The notes: generated by a model not told the origin, from the sequence alone. Shown: positions 9,351 to 19,130, counted from the stretch's first letter. The stretch is 64,000 nt of DNA from Pseudomonadota bacterium (GCA_021818425.1 JAKAEC010000003.1:28210-92209), one strand, 5' to 3'. Numbers and translations: made by a program.

Positions 9351-9620
9351 TCAGACCAGCTTCTTCAGAGAAGGCGACGCCTTGAAGCGCACGGTCTTAC
9401 CGGCCTTTACCTTAATCTCTTCGCCCGTTCGCGGGTTAACGCCCTTGCGGGCCTTGGTTTTGCGCACGGTAAAGGTCCCGAAGCTCGGCAAGGTGAACTT
9501 GCCGTTCTTCTTCATTTCCTTGACGATCGCCTCGATCAGATCACTCGCGGCGCGGTTGGCTGCAACGCCGGTAATCTCGGCAGAATTTTGAATAACCTCA
9601 GCAATAAACGCTTTTGACAT
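9351..9620 (-). CDS. hupB: HU family DNA-binding protein
   Basis: Small nucleoid protein of 89 residues that bends DNA non-specifically as a dimer. The typical HU body is seen: MSKAFIAEVI start, helix with DLIEAIVKEM, the GKFTLPSFGTF core, and the arm region with KARKGVNPRTGEEI carrying the conserved Asn-Pro-Arg tip, ending in KAGKTVRFKASPSLKKLV. The longer open frame upstream (to 9761) is not conserved; ATG 9620 is the family start and has an AGGAAAAGG-like site upstream. A strong terminator follows, so it is a single-gene transcript. Confidence 0.95.
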   Translation of the reverse strand: MSKAFIAEVIQNSAEITGVAANRAASDLIEAIVKEMKKNGKFTLPSFGTFTVRKTKARKGVNPRTGEEIKVKAGKTVRFKASPSLKKLV

Positions 9621-9861
9621 GATTTGGCCTTTTCCTGTTAACTTAGCTGGCCTTTTAGGGCCGGGTCGTCGTTTCCTCTGCTCAGACAACAGGATTCCAC
9701 GATTCCCGAAGGCTGAATAACAAACTTCTAGCCTCGGCCTCAAAAAAAAACCAGCCTTCAAATGCCGGAATGAAAAGGTTTTTCAGCAAAAAGCCTTGAT
9801 ATCCCGGCTAAGGTCAAGCAGGTAGCCTCCCCAGCGAGGCGTTCTCAAAGCAACAAGAAAG

Positions 9862-9937
9862 TGGTGCCCAGAGCCGGAATCGAACCAGCGACACTGCGAT
9901 TTTCAGTCGCATGCTCTACCAACTGAGCTATCTGGGC
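9862..9937 (-). tRNA. tRNA-Phe (GAA)
   Basis: Read on the minus strand: acceptor stem GCCCAGA / TCTGGGC, D-arm AGCTCAGTTGGTAGAGCA, anticodon loop CTGAAAA with anticodon GAA, T-arm with GGTTCGATTCC, discriminator A and encoded CCA. Length is 76 nt. Confidence 0.97.
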
Positions 9938-9985
9938 CCTTGGTCCAGGCTGCCTAACGGATCAGGCATCCCTTTGCAAGCTCGC

Positions 9986-10060
9986 TGGTGCTGTCACTGG
10001 GAATTGAACCCAGGACCTCTTCATTACCAATGAAGTGCTCTACCCCTGAGCTATGACAGC
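9986..10060 (-). tRNA. tRNA-Thr (GGT)
   Basis: Minus strand: acceptor stem GCTGTCA / TGACAGC, D-arm AGCTCAGGGGTAGAGCA, anticodon loop TTGGTAA with anticodon GGT, T-arm GGGTTCAATTCCC, discriminator A and encoded CCA. Length is 75 nt; 48 bp separate it from tRNA-Phe, so the two may be co-transcribed. Confidence 0.97.
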
Positions 10061-12383
10061 GAAACCCTCGATTGTGGCGCGCTAGGTAGCCTGTTGTCGC
10101 AGCGCCCGCAAGTGCCCGATGGGAGAAAACCTTGGCCCCGCAGGCGCAGGCTCCTCCGCCGCGGCCGCCACACCATGACAGGCGGATCGCCATGCAAAAA
10201 ACTCATAGCTTAGAATGTAGGACTCCAGCCGCAAAGACGGCGCAACTGCTCGAGGAATTATCACTTTATCATACAGTGCAAGCTATACTGCCACGCTGGG
10301 CTCGAAAGACTTCGCCGCCGGCATTGCCGCCTCTCTTTCTCAAGACCGCCGGCAATGACCGGACAGCCTTGATCCGCAGGAAATCCATTTTTGCAGCCAC
10401 CGCCGGGATGTAGTACTCTTCCCGATTGTCAAAGCCCGTCCAACTGACGTTATCAACGAAAATCTCAGCCGGCATGCTCTAGGGAACACAGGGGAGCGCG
10501 TCCGCCACCGCAACATGATAATGAACGAAGATTTCCGGCATTGCAGTCCCGCGCGCGATCAACACGTTTTCACCACCGCGCCGACCTGCACGAGTACATC
10601 AACCAGCGGCGCGGCTTGGGCGGACGAAGTAAGCAAATCACGCTTTGGTAGACCATGCCCATCACACCAAAATGGATGCGTACGAATGTAACGCCTGGGA
10701 GTAAGCAAAGCGAATGGAGGCGGCTCGCACGCCGAGCTAATTGACCCACGCAATGCGTGCCGTAGCCTAAGGTGGCATCATCTTCCACTCTCAATATTTC
10801 CATGAAAACTTTGCAGTCCGGGCTAAGGCCGCCGCGCTGCCGAAGAAACTTCGACATGCAATAGATCCTACTAAAGCATTCTGGTTAGCGATATTTCTGT
10901 CGTTCGGTCAGGTCAAATATTTGATTATCAAATCGATGCCACACGACAAGGACGGATCATTGAAACCGTAAATAATTTTTGACCTCCGAATTCTAAAAGA
11001 CAAATTCCAATACTTTTACATTAAACAACAAAGTCATGATTCAAATATAATTTTTGACATCTCTATAACTTTGACCAATAAACTGCCATCAGTAAAAAAA
11101 ATAATCGATCAATCAGATTGGCTCACGGTTTATAGGCAAATGAGAAATATCATACGATCTCGAAAAAATATAGCACCATGTCGTCATTGACGATGATATA
11201 TTCACAAAGAAATGCATTTTTTCTGATCAATTCGATCCGTGTTTTTCATTGGTTGGTATCATCGTTTCCATCTCAAATAGATGGGGCTTTCATAGAACCA
11301 TGATCACCATCTCCTCTCTTCGCTCACGTATACAAAGAAAGATGTATCGCTTTATGCCAAAGTGGAATTATCTATGCCCATGAAAATGCGCCTAAATTTC
11401 TATCATTCTGGTCTCCAATACTCATTCGTTCTACAAAATACCTGAACTTTTAAAGCTCTTTTATAGTAATATAGCCTTTCAACACCGCCATGCATGAATA
11501 ATAAAAAGCCACCGATGGAAGCCGCTTTGAGCTGAACCAAATTTCGTTATATTATAATTTTGTCAAAACGAATCCAGTTATGTAATTACGTTTCGTAATC
11601 AGTTTCATTTGGCGCCAAGTAGAAAAGAAAGAATAAAATCGATATGGTTGTTGTTATACAACATTTACCAATGAACGAATTGAGCACCTGTGTCCTGCAA
11701 CGTCTCAGGCTCGCCACGATGCCGGCCCCATTTAAATAAGCTGGTCGGTTAAAATGACCTTCGATTACATGGCATCCCGTGCAACCCTGATGCGGGCTGT
11801 CACGAGCGCTGCGGAGAGCGAGGCTCGGCTGTCAGAATGCAATCGAAGACCCCGCCACAGTGTGCACCCGGCGCCTCAGTCCACGGACCAACAGAAGGAG
11901 TCAAAAACCCGGCCGCATCCCGGCATCAAACCTGATGGCGCACGATAGCCTTGCAAATTGTCTACACACTCCCATGATCTTGGCCTTTATGGCCGATAGA
12001 CTACCAGCCACCTCAAGGCCGCAAACGTACAGCCCGCCCGGCACCGGCTGACCGATGCCATGCGTAGTGGTTTTCAAACCTAAGGACACCAAGGCTTTTT
12101 AGGAAAACATCAACCCATCGGGTTTCATCTGCGTCCGTACCAAGGTGATAAAAAGGACGACTGGAATATTCCGTTCTGTCGGCCAATTGACAATGCACTG
12201 GTCGAAACAGCCGGAGGCAGGCAACAAGCGCCGCCGTGACGTGATACGTCGCGGTACGGTATCAACCGCAGCATAGGCTCCTCCAGATCACTTTCGTCCT
12301 CACTGTCCCCATCGCCATAGGTACTGTAGATAGCCTCAGCCAAAGCTGGCGGCGAAAAAGCCAATGCCGCCGCCGCTTGCCGC
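10061..12383. other. Gene-poor, partly AT-rich eroded region
   Basis: No intact gene is visible over about 2.3 kb. Base composition changes: about 10.9-11.7 kb is strikingly AT-rich compared with the GC-rich genes either side, while both edges have normal composition. Several minus-strand frames of 60-95 codons occur at 10269-10475, 10570-10857, 11901-12092 and 12125-12364, and look like pieces of broken genes. None matches a family I can name. The stretch beginning at 12364, 20 bp after the mtnP stop and in the same direction, could be the start of a former operon partner. A separate coding remnant is listed at 10972-11383. Confidence 0.6.
10972..11383 (+). pseudogene. Decayed low-GC coding remnant, family unknown
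   Basis: In very AT-rich DNA, where random stops are frequent, two plus-strand frames are open back to back. The first runs from 10972 to a TGA at 11188, about 72 codons, including RILKDKFQYFYIKQ and KKIIDQSDWLTVYRQM. The second runs from 11174 to a TGA at 11381, about 69 codons, including HVVIDDDIFTKKCIF and RTMITISSLRSRIQRKMYR. The overlap at 11174-11190 looks like one frameshift joining a single ancestral frame. No start codon or ribosome binding site is obvious. The composition fits an acquired surface-polysaccharide type gene, but I cannot identify the family. Confidence 0.4.
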
Positions 12384-13271
12384 TTAGCGAGCCTGCAGAA
12401 CCCGGCCAGCTACGGCGTCGAGCTTCCTCAGCACTTCAGGGTCGCGCACCTCTGGCGGGGTGATCAAAGCATAGGTCAGCGCCGTATCGCACCCATGGGC
12501 ACAAACCGAACGCGGGGCGGAAAGGCGAGGCAACACATCCTTGACCAGGCCGCGCGCCTTGTCCGCATTACCGAGCAGAACCTTGATCACCTGATCCACA
12601 TTTACCGCGTCATGCTCCTCGTGCCAGCAATCATAGTCTGTCACCATCGCCACACTGGCGTAGTCTATCTCCGCCTCGCGGGCGAGCTTCGCCTCCGGCA
12701 TATTGGTCATGCCAATTACAGAACACCCCCAAGAGCGATAGAGATTACTCTCCGCCAACGTAGAGAATTGCGGCCCTTCCATCACTAGGTACGTGCCGCC
12801 ACGCGTGTAAGGAAGGTCCAGCGCCTGTAGGCTTTCCTCCAGGGCATCGCCAAGGCGCGCACAAACCGGGTGCGCCATCGAAACATGTGCCACACAACCA
12901 GGGCCAAAGAAGCTTTTCTCTCGAGCGAATGAGCGGTCGATAAATTGGTCGACGATCACGAAGTGCCCAGGTGGCAGCTCCTCTTTCAGCGAACCTACGG
13001 CTGAGAGGGAAATAATATCCGTTACCCCCAGACGCTTGAGCGCATCGATATTGGCCCGGTAGTTCAATGCCGTGGGGGTAGTTTTATGGCCGCGTCCATG
13101 GCGGGGCAGAAACACTACCCGCTGGCCGTCATAGGAGCCAACCAGCAATTCATCCGACGGGTCGCCCCAGGGAGTCAGAACTTTTTCCCAGGTCGTATCG
13201 GTCAACCCCTCAATATTATAAAGACCAGATCCGCCAATGATACCGATGACAGGCTGCTTCTTCTCACCCAT
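12384..13271 (-). CDS. mtnP: S-methyl-5'-thioadenosine phosphorylase
   Basis: Cleaves methylthioadenosine, a by-product of polyamine synthesis, to adenine and methylthioribose-1-phosphate, feeding methionine salvage. The 295-residue protein shows the phosphate-binding GIIGGSGLY near residue 10, FLPRHGRGHKTTPTALNYRAN, SAVGSLKEELPPGHFV, the base/ribose region MEGPQFSTLAESNLYR and GMTNMPEAKLAREAEI, all diagnostic for MTA phosphorylase rather than general purine nucleoside phosphorylase. GGAG precedes the ATG. The rest of methionine salvage is not in the window. The region downstream is eroded, so any former operon partner is lost. Confidence 0.95.
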   Translation of the reverse strand: MGEKKQPVIGIIGGSGLYNIEGLTDTTWEKVLTPWGDPSDELLVGSYDGQRVVFLPRHGRGHKTTPTALNYRANIDALKRLGVTDIISLSAVGSLKEELPPGHFVIVDQFIDRSFAREKSFFGPGCVAHVSMAHPVCARLGDALEESLQALDLPYTRGGTYLVMEGPQFSTLAESNLYRSWGCSVIGMTNMPEAKLAREAEIDYASVAMVTDYDCWHEEHDAVNVDQVIKVLLGNADKARGLVKDVLPRLSAPRSVCAHGCDTALTYALITPPEVRDPEVLRKLDAVAGRVLQAR

Positions 13272-13285
13272 TCTCTGCTCTCCAA

Positions 13286-13317
13286 TAAAAAATGCCGCCT
13301 TTGGCCAGAGGCGGCAT
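13286..13317 (-). terminator. Rho-independent terminator after the DEAD-box helicase gene
   Basis: Minus strand: perfect 9-bp stem ATGCCGCCT / AGGCGGCAT with an 8-base loop, followed by TTTTTT. It separates the helicase from mtnP, which therefore should have its own promoter or depend on read-through. Confidence 0.85.
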
Positions 13318-13344
13318 CCAAAACTCCTATGATCGAATCAAGCC

Positions 13345-14583
13345 TTACGCAACCTTGCGCTTTTCCTGATATTGCCGACGCTTAGGCTGGACCTTGCGCA
13401 GCCGCATCTCCGGGTGACGCGCCGGCTTTTTCACGGGCATCGCTTGGCGCGGCCGCTCGCCGCCCGCGACCCTCATTTTAATGCCGGTCAGCTTCTCAAT
13501 CTGGTTCAGGTAAGGCAGTTCGGTCGCATCGCAGAACGCCACCGCCACGCCGTCCGCGCCGTTGCGCGCCGTGCGGCCAATGCGGTGTACATAGCTTTCT
13601 GGCTCGTTCGGCAGCTCAAAATTGATCACATGCGAAACAGCACTTACATCGATGCCGCGCGCGGCGATGTCGGTGGCCACAAGCGCCCGCACCTCTCCGG
13701 CCTTGAAGGCGTCAAGCGCGCGTTGGCGCTGGTTCTGGCTGAGATTGCCATGCAGCGCCGCCGCCGCGATTTTGGAATTGTTCAGCATCAGCGCCACACG
13801 GTCGGCGCCCCGCTTGGTACGGGTGAACACGATGGTTCTGGCGAATTCGGGTTGGTAGAGCAGCTTCACCAAAAGGTTCCGTTTCTCCGGTCCCTCTGCA
13901 AAATATACGCTCTGCTCAATCTGCGAAGGTGTGGACGAAACAGCTTCAATCTCCACCCGTATCGGCTCGCGCAGCAGCCCGTTGGCTAGCTTGGCAATTT
14001 CCGCGGGCATAGTTGCCGAGAATAAGGCCGATTGCCGGCGCCCGGGAAGCGCCGCCACCACCTTACGGATATCTGGCATAAAGCCAAGGTCGAGCATGCG
14101 GTCCGCCTCGTCTAGCACGAAAAACTGGCACTGATCGATAATCAGCTCACGGGTGCTCATCAAATCCACTACTCGGCCCGGGCAGCCCACCACAATGTCC
14201 ACGCCGCGCATCATGCGCTGCACCTGGCCGAAACGACTTACACCGCCTACCACCAGCACAGTGCGCAAGCCCAGACCCGCGCCGAATTTCTTAATCTCCT
14301 GCTCGATCTGCACGGCCAGCTCACGCGTGGGCGCCAATACCAAGGCACGAGTGGAAAAGCGGCGGCTATGCAGCTTCTCCGTCGCGAAGGCTTGCAGCAT
14401 CGGCAGCGAGAACGCCGCGGTCTTCCCGGTGCCAGTCTGGGCAATGCCCAGCACGTCCTTGCCCGCCAGCGCATGCGGGATCGCCTGAGCCTGGATCGGG
14501 GTGGGCTTCACGAAACCGGCCCCTTTCAGCGCACCAAGGATGGTGGAAGCAAAGCCAAAATTTTCAAACGTTAAATCACTCAC
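13345..14583 (-). CDS. DEAD-box ATP-dependent RNA helicase (RhlE-like)
   Basis: RNA helicase of 412 residues, probably in ribosome assembly or RNA decay. RecA domain 1 has the Q-motif (TPIQAQAIP), Walker A AQTGTGKT, PTREL, DEAD box VLDEADRML and SAT. Domain 2 has IVFTRTKRGAD, ATDIAARGID and HRIGRTAR. A basic tail (KKPARHPEMRLRKVQPKRRQ) probably contacts RNA. The start is uncertain: GTG 14583 gives VSDLTFENFGF with GGAG nine bases upstream, while ATG 14592 lies directly on that GGAG. Frames further upstream add unconserved sequence. A strong terminator follows. This is one of two DEAD-box genes in the window. Confidence 0.92.
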   Translation of the reverse strand: MSDLTFENFGFASTILGALKGAGFVKPTPIQAQAIPHALAGKDVLGIAQTGTGKTAAFSLPMLQAFATEKLHSRRFSTRALVLAPTRELAVQIEQEIKKFGAGLGLRTVLVVGGVSRFGQVQRMMRGVDIVVGCPGRVVDLMSTRELIIDQCQFFVLDEADRMLDLGFMPDIRKVVAALPGRRQSALFSATMPAEIAKLANGLLREPIRVEIEAVSSTPSQIEQSVYFAEGPEKRNLLVKLLYQPEFARTIVFTRTKRGADRVALMLNNSKIAAAALHGNLSQNQRQRALDAFKAGEVRALVATDIAARGIDVSAVSHVINFELPNEPESYVHRIGRTARNGADGVAVAFCDATELPYLNQIEKLTGIKMRVAGGERPRQAMPVKKPARHPEMRLRKVQPKRRQYQEKRKVA

Positions 14584-14816
14584 AACAAACATCTCCGCCG
14601 CCAAGGCGCCTGCCCTGACGGTCAATGTCCGGTATCCCATGCGCGAAACTGGAAAAGGACGGTGCAAACTAGCCCGTTCAGGGCGTCCCCACCCCGCAAA
14701 AGCCTGTGCCGCCACGTCTCGTTCGCGCCATGGCGGCAGGTGGCACCTCCTTACGCTGCCAACCCACACCCATGCAAGGGCTTATGATGCAATGCAGAAA
14801 CCTGCTGCTAACCAAC

Positions 14817-14844
14817 GAAAAACCACCCGTCCTACAACGGGTGG
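14817..14844 (-). terminator. Rho-independent terminator after the NdvB-like gene
   Basis: Minus strand: perfect 8-bp stem CCACCCGT / ACGGGTGG with loop TGTAGG, followed by TTTTTCG. It lies 32 bp after the stop codon of the GH17-GT2 gene. Confidence 0.88.
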
Positions 14845-14876
14845 GTCAATTCGTTAGATCTAGATCTGGCGGGTGC

Positions 14877-17579
14877 TCAGTCGCCAGCGGCCGGGTGCAA
14901 AACCACAATGCGCGCCGGCGTGGCGGCAGGCAATACTGCCGGCTTCGCGACTGCCTTGGCCGGCAACGCTGCTAGGATGGAGGTACCCACCGAGGCCAAA
15001 TATGGCATGGACTGGGTGAACAGAACTACCACCCACAACCTAGTTTCCAGCGTTGCCCAATGGTGGCTGAAGCCAACCCCCAAGGCCGCAGCCCAGGTCA
15101 GCAACAGAATTACCAACTCCTCGCGAGCCATGACCAACCCCTGCACCAGGGCCGGGGCGTTCTCCATCTTTGGTGTCCGCAGGAAAGGAAGAGTGCTGGT
15201 GAACAGACCCTTCCACACTGCCTTGCCGATCGAGTGAGACAGAGCGAGCCCCGCTACTGCAGCGCCAATCCGGTCCATGAAACCGCAAGGTACGCGACTT
15301 TTATAGAGTGCTAAAATTTGTCCGATCTTGAAAACAAACAGGCCGATGGAAGGCAGCATGAACAAGGCGATTGGGAACTCGAAGCGCACTGGGTCGAAGA
15401 TCAATCCCAGCGACCAAGCTAACCCCATGGCCAAGAATACCAACCCCAGCGCATCTCCGAACCAGGGCAACCAGCCAGTGACGAAGTGCCAGCGCTGACC
15501 CGCCGTTAGATCCCGGTTAAAGGGATTGAACAGCGCCCCTGCATTGGCCCGCACGATCCGCATAGCGCCGTAAGCCCAGCGGTAGCGCTGCTTACGGAAG
15601 GCATTATAGTCGTCCGGCATCACACCCTTGCCGAAGCTTTTCTTGGAATACACAGCCTCATATCCGGCACGGAGCAGCCGCAGGCCCAACTGCGAATCCT
15701 CGGTGATGCACCACTCAGCCCAGCCATTTTCATTCAGTAGCGCTTCCTTGCGGATCAGCGTCATCGTGCCATGCTGTATAATGGCGTTCCGCTCATTGCG
15801 CGTCACCATGCCGGCATGGAAGAAGCCCGCATACTCCCAGAACATCATGCGCTTGAAGAGTGAGCCGTCATTGTCCCTGTAATCCTGCGGGGACTGGGTG
15901 AAACCCACCGCCGGGTCATTGAAGGCCGGCGCCATGGAACGCAGCCAGTCCGGATCAACCAGGTAATCGGAGTCGACCACGCCAATTACCTCAGCGTCCG
16001 GCGCCGTCTCGCGTAGGGCGAAGTTCAAGGCACCCGCCTTGTAGCCCTTGTAATTGCCAAGAGTGAAGAAGCGGAACTTAGGTCCCAGCCGCGCACAATG
16101 CTCGGCCACCGGCTCCCACACCGTGGGGTCCTTGGTATTATTGTCGATTACCAGAACCTCGAAACGGTCGTAATCAAGTGCTGCTAGACTATCCAGCGTC
16201 TGCTTCACCATGTGCGGCGGTTCGTTGCAGATAGGCAGATGGAGCGAGACCTTGGGCAAAGTCGTACCAGCCGGAGCCGGGATTGGCTCGAAATGCCGCT
16301 TGGCGACACGGCCGAAAATGGTCTCCACCAAATCGAAACTGTCGGCAATCAGCAGGAACAGCAACATGCCCTGCCCCACCGCCAGCCCAACCCAAACGAT
16401 GGCGGCACTTATCGATAGATAGGTCTGCCCCATATTCATCAGCAGCATGGCCAGCGTGCTGGTGAAACTTTCCACCAGCGCTGCGAAGATCAGTTTGCCC
16501 GGCAAACGAATATCCGGCCGGCGGGAGAGCAGCGCCATGGTGGTCAGCAGGCTCGCTAGCGCGGCACCAACGGCGTACCAGATCCATTCCGGATGGTTCC
16601 AGACTGGCCCGGTCAGCGACCACTTCTCGTGACGGCCCAGCGTGAACATACCCCAGTAGCCGGCGGCGCGGCCCTCGAAGCTCGTCTTCCAGGGTTGGTC
16701 GAACGCCTCCATCACGAAGTAATGCAGGTGCTCCTTTTGCGCGAGGTTGAAAAAGTCGCGCAGGAAGCGGGCTTGGTTGATATTATTCGCCCGCGCAGCG
16801 CCAATGTCGATGCCATCGGATGGCCAGCCAATCTCACCGATCACAATCCTCTTGTTCGGGAAGCGGTCATGCACTTCCTGGAAACGGTACATGGCATCTT
16901 GTACCGCAATTTTTTCAGGCACGCCTTCCCAATAGGGAAGAAGATGCACGGTGATGAAATCAACCGAATTCGCGAGCTCAGGGTGCTTTAGCCACACATG
17001 CCAGGGCTCGGCAGTGGAAACAGGAACATGCACCTGCTTCTCCACCTGATGAATATCCGCGATCAATTCCGACACCGGCAAGTCACCGCGCAGAATGGTC
17101 TCATTGCCCACCATCACCTGCTTCACATCCGGATTGGCATTGGCCACCCGCACTACCTTAGCCAGTTCCCTAGCATTGGCATTTGGGTGGCGGTCCAACC
17201 AGGCGCCCAACGTCACGTTCAGGTTCATCCCTTGCGCCAGCGCCGGTATCTGCCCCAAATCGCCTTCAACTGTATAGGTGCGGATATTATGGGTATATTT
17301 CGCCGCCAACTGCAAATCGGATTTTATCTGCGCAATGCTCGGGTATACGCCGGTCTGCGGGCTCTCGCCCTTGTGAAACGGCGAGAAGGCAAAACCACCG
17401 ATCTCCCCCGTATACGCAGGGATGTTCTTCGCCGGTCGGTTGAGCCCAGCCCACAGGCCAAGCGCCACCACCCCCACACCAAGCGCTGCCGCCCAGGAAC
17501 TGGCACTCGTCCAGCCCCGGCGGGCTTTGCGGGTAGAGATCAGCGCCGCCTGGCGATGAATTTGCGACTGATACGTCAT
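14877..17579 (-). CDS. GH17-GT2 fusion, NdvB-like beta-glucan synthase
   Basis: Membrane protein of about 900 residues joining a glycoside hydrolase family 17-like domain to a family 2 glycosyltransferase. After a membrane segment (about 30-45), the GH17 part carries the acid/base-type VGNE (Glu160) and nucleophile-type GEIGWPSDG (Glu249). More membrane segments follow, then a GT2 domain with VVDSDYLVDPDW, TEDSQLGLRL and the Q-x-x-R-W motif (QRYRWAYG), then further membrane helices. This is the architecture of Pseudomonas NdvB, which makes cyclic beta-1,3-glucans in the periplasm; Bradyrhizobium splits the two activities over ndvB and ndvC. The likely product is an osmoregulated or biofilm glucan. 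ATG 17579 starts MTYQSQ; its ribosome binding site is weak, and an upstream in-frame start at 17636 is less likely. Confidence 0.88.
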   Translation of the reverse strand: MTYQSQIHRQAALISTRKARRGWTSASSWAAALGVGVVALGLWAGLNRPAKNIPAYTGEIGGFAFSPFHKGESPQTGVYPSIAQIKSDLQLAAKYTHNIRTYTVEGDLGQIPALAQGMNLNVTLGAWLDRHPNANARELAKVVRVANANPDVKQVMVGNETILRGDLPVSELIADIHQVEKQVHVPVSTAEPWHVWLKHPELANSVDFITVHLLPYWEGVPEKIAVQDAMYRFQEVHDRFPNKRIVIGEIGWPSDGIDIGAARANNINQARFLRDFFNLAQKEHLHYFVMEAFDQPWKTSFEGRAAGYWGMFTLGRHEKWSLTGPVWNHPEWIWYAVGAALASLLTTMALLSRRPDIRLPGKLIFAALVESFTSTLAMLLMNMGQTYLSISAAIVWVGLAVGQGMLLFLLIADSFDLVETIFGRVAKRHFEPIPAPAGTTLPKVSLHLPICNEPPHMVKQTLDSLAALDYDRFEVLVIDNNTKDPTVWEPVAEHCARLGPKFRFFTLGNYKGYKAGALNFALRETAPDAEVIGVVDSDYLVDPDWLRSMAPAFNDPAVGFTQSPQDYRDNDGSLFKRMMFWEYAGFFHAGMVTRNERNAIIQHGTMTLIRKEALLNENGWAEWCITEDSQLGLRLLRAGYEAVYSKKSFGKGVMPDDYNAFRKQRYRWAYGAMRIVRANAGALFNPFNRDLTAGQRWHFVTGWLPWFGDALGLVFLAMGLAWSLGLIFDPVRFEFPIALFMLPSIGLFVFKIGQILALYKSRVPCGFMDRIGAAVAGLALSHSIGKAVWKGLFTSTLPFLRTPKMENAPALVQGLVMAREELVILLLTWAAALGVGFSHHWATLETRLWVVVLFTQSMPYLASVGTSILAALPAKAVAKPAVLPAATPARIVVLHPAAGD

Positions 17580-17837
17580 GCGAGATATCCGAACTGCATT
17601 CCGGGACAAGCCCCGGATTAGGAAAGACAATCGCAATTCAGTGCGGCGCCCGGTGGGCGTGAATGTGGCCCAACTAAGGCAAACAAAATTTAATCTTGTA
17701 ACATTATTTTTTATTGTGGGAAATATTATGTATGTTTTTCAATACATTATGGTGCCCGCCCCCAATCGTCCCCTAAATTACAACGCGGCTGCCGCGTAAT
17801 AATCGCACGAGCCACGAAACCACGCTAAAAGCAGTAC

Positions 17838-19130
17838 ATGCCACTGATTCTGCAGCTCACCATTTTGGCGCTTCTGATTCTCCTTAATGGCGCCTTCGCG
17901 CTCGCGGAACTGGCATTGGTATCTTCCCGCCGCGCCATGCTAACTCTGTTAGAGCGCCAAGGCTTGCGCGGCGCCACCAGAGCGCGCCTGCTGGCAGATG
18001 ACCCGCAAAGCTTCCTTCCTACAATCCAGTTCGGTATCACGCTTGTTGGCATCCTTACCGGCGCGCTTGGCGGCACCCAACTAGGCGAGCGCATGCAAGG
18101 GCCACTAAGCCATATACCCTATATCGCGCCTTACGCCGCGCCACTGAGCGTGGCGTTTACCGTGCTGGTCATTACCTACCTCACACTGGTGTTCGGGGAG
18201 CTTGTGCCTAAACAGCTTGCCTTACGTCATCCCGAACGCCTAGCCTTGCTGGTTTCTGGCCCAGTCGCAGTGCTTGCTGGGGCCGTTTCACCGGTCATCT
18301 GGCTGTTGAGCAAAACTACCCATATCGTGTTGCGGTTGTTCGGGCCCACACCAGATGACCGACGCGGGGTTTCAGAAGAAGAACTGAAAGCCCTGCTGGT
18401 AGAAGGAGCCGAAACCGGTGTGCTGGAGACCGAGGAGCGCGACATCATCGAGCGAGTGCTACGCCTCGCGGACAAGCCAGTGCGCGCGATCATGACGCCA
18501 CGCACCGAAATCATCTGGCTAGACCGCTCAGCCGCAAGGGAAGACATTATCGCGCGGCTGCGCGCCGCCTCGCATTCGCGTTTTGTGGTCTGCGACGGCT
18601 CGGTGGACAACGTTGCCGGCATCATATTGTCAAAAGACGTGCTGGACCGGCTGCTGGACAACCGCGAAGGTCCCATTATTTCGCCGGTGCTTCGCCAGCC
18701 TATGGCGATTCCCGACTCCGTCTCCGCCCTTGACGCGTTAGACAGGCTGAAAGCCGATGACCTTGGCATGGCGCTGGTCTTCGATGAATACGGCAGTTTC
18801 GAAGGCGTTGTGACTGCAGCCGACGTGCTGGAAGCCATAGTCGGCGACGCCGAAGATACGGGTCCGTCTTCGTATATCGAACCGTTGCCCGACTCATCTT
18901 ACGAGCTGGACGGGCTAACTCCGGTCGATGAAATTAAGGCCCGGCTGCATCTACCGAATCTGCCCAAAGAAGGCAGCTATCATACGCTGGGCGGGCTGGT
19001 TCTGGCGCTGCTCTTGCGCCCCGCTGCCAAGGGCGATGCCATCATGTTCGGCGGCTGGAAATTCGAGGTCTTGGGGCTGGATGGAAGGAGGATCGAGCGC
19101 GTTAAGGTCGTGAAAGGCGCCGTCGACTAG
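17838..19130 (+). CDS. CorC/HlyC (TlyC) family protein with CNNM (DUF21) and CBS domains
   Basis: Integral membrane protein of 430 residues. It has an N-terminal CNNM/DUF21 domain with membrane helices (LTILALLILLNGAFALAELA and later VAFTVLVITYLTLVFGELVPK), then two CBS domains (with RAIMTPRTEIIWLD and VFDEYGSFEGVVTAADVLEAIVG), then a C-terminal CorC_HlyC domain. Such proteins are implicated in Mg/Co efflux or ion homeostasis. The older haemolysin name comes from indirect evidence and should not be read as toxin function. It is divergent from the NdvB-like gene across a 258-bp spacer with AT-rich segments, where both promoters probably lie. Confidence 0.9.
   Translation: MPLILQLTILALLILLNGAFALAELALVSSRRAMLTLLERQGLRGATRARLLADDPQSFLPTIQFGITLVGILTGALGGTQLGERMQGPLSHIPYIAPYAAPLSVAFTVLVITYLTLVFGELVPKQLALRHPERLALLVSGPVAVLAGAVSPVIWLLSKTTHIVLRLFGPTPDDRRGVSEEELKALLVEGAETGVLETEERDIIERVLRLADKPVRAIMTPRTEIIWLDRSAAREDIIARLRAASHSRFVVCDGSVDNVAGIILSKDVLDRLLDNREGPIISPVLRQPMAIPDSVSALDALDRLKADDLGMALVFDEYGSFEGVVTAADVLEAIVGDAEDTGPSSYIEPLPDSSYELDGLTPVDEIKARLHLPNLPKEGSYHTLGGLVLALLLRPAAKGDAIMFGGWKFEVLGLDGRRIERVKVVKGAVD

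Noticed and set aside
9986..10060. tRNA-Thr as an attachment site for an integrated island
   Set aside because: The gene-poor stretch lies on its 5' side, no integrase gene is present, and no direct repeat of the tRNA 3' end was seen nearby.
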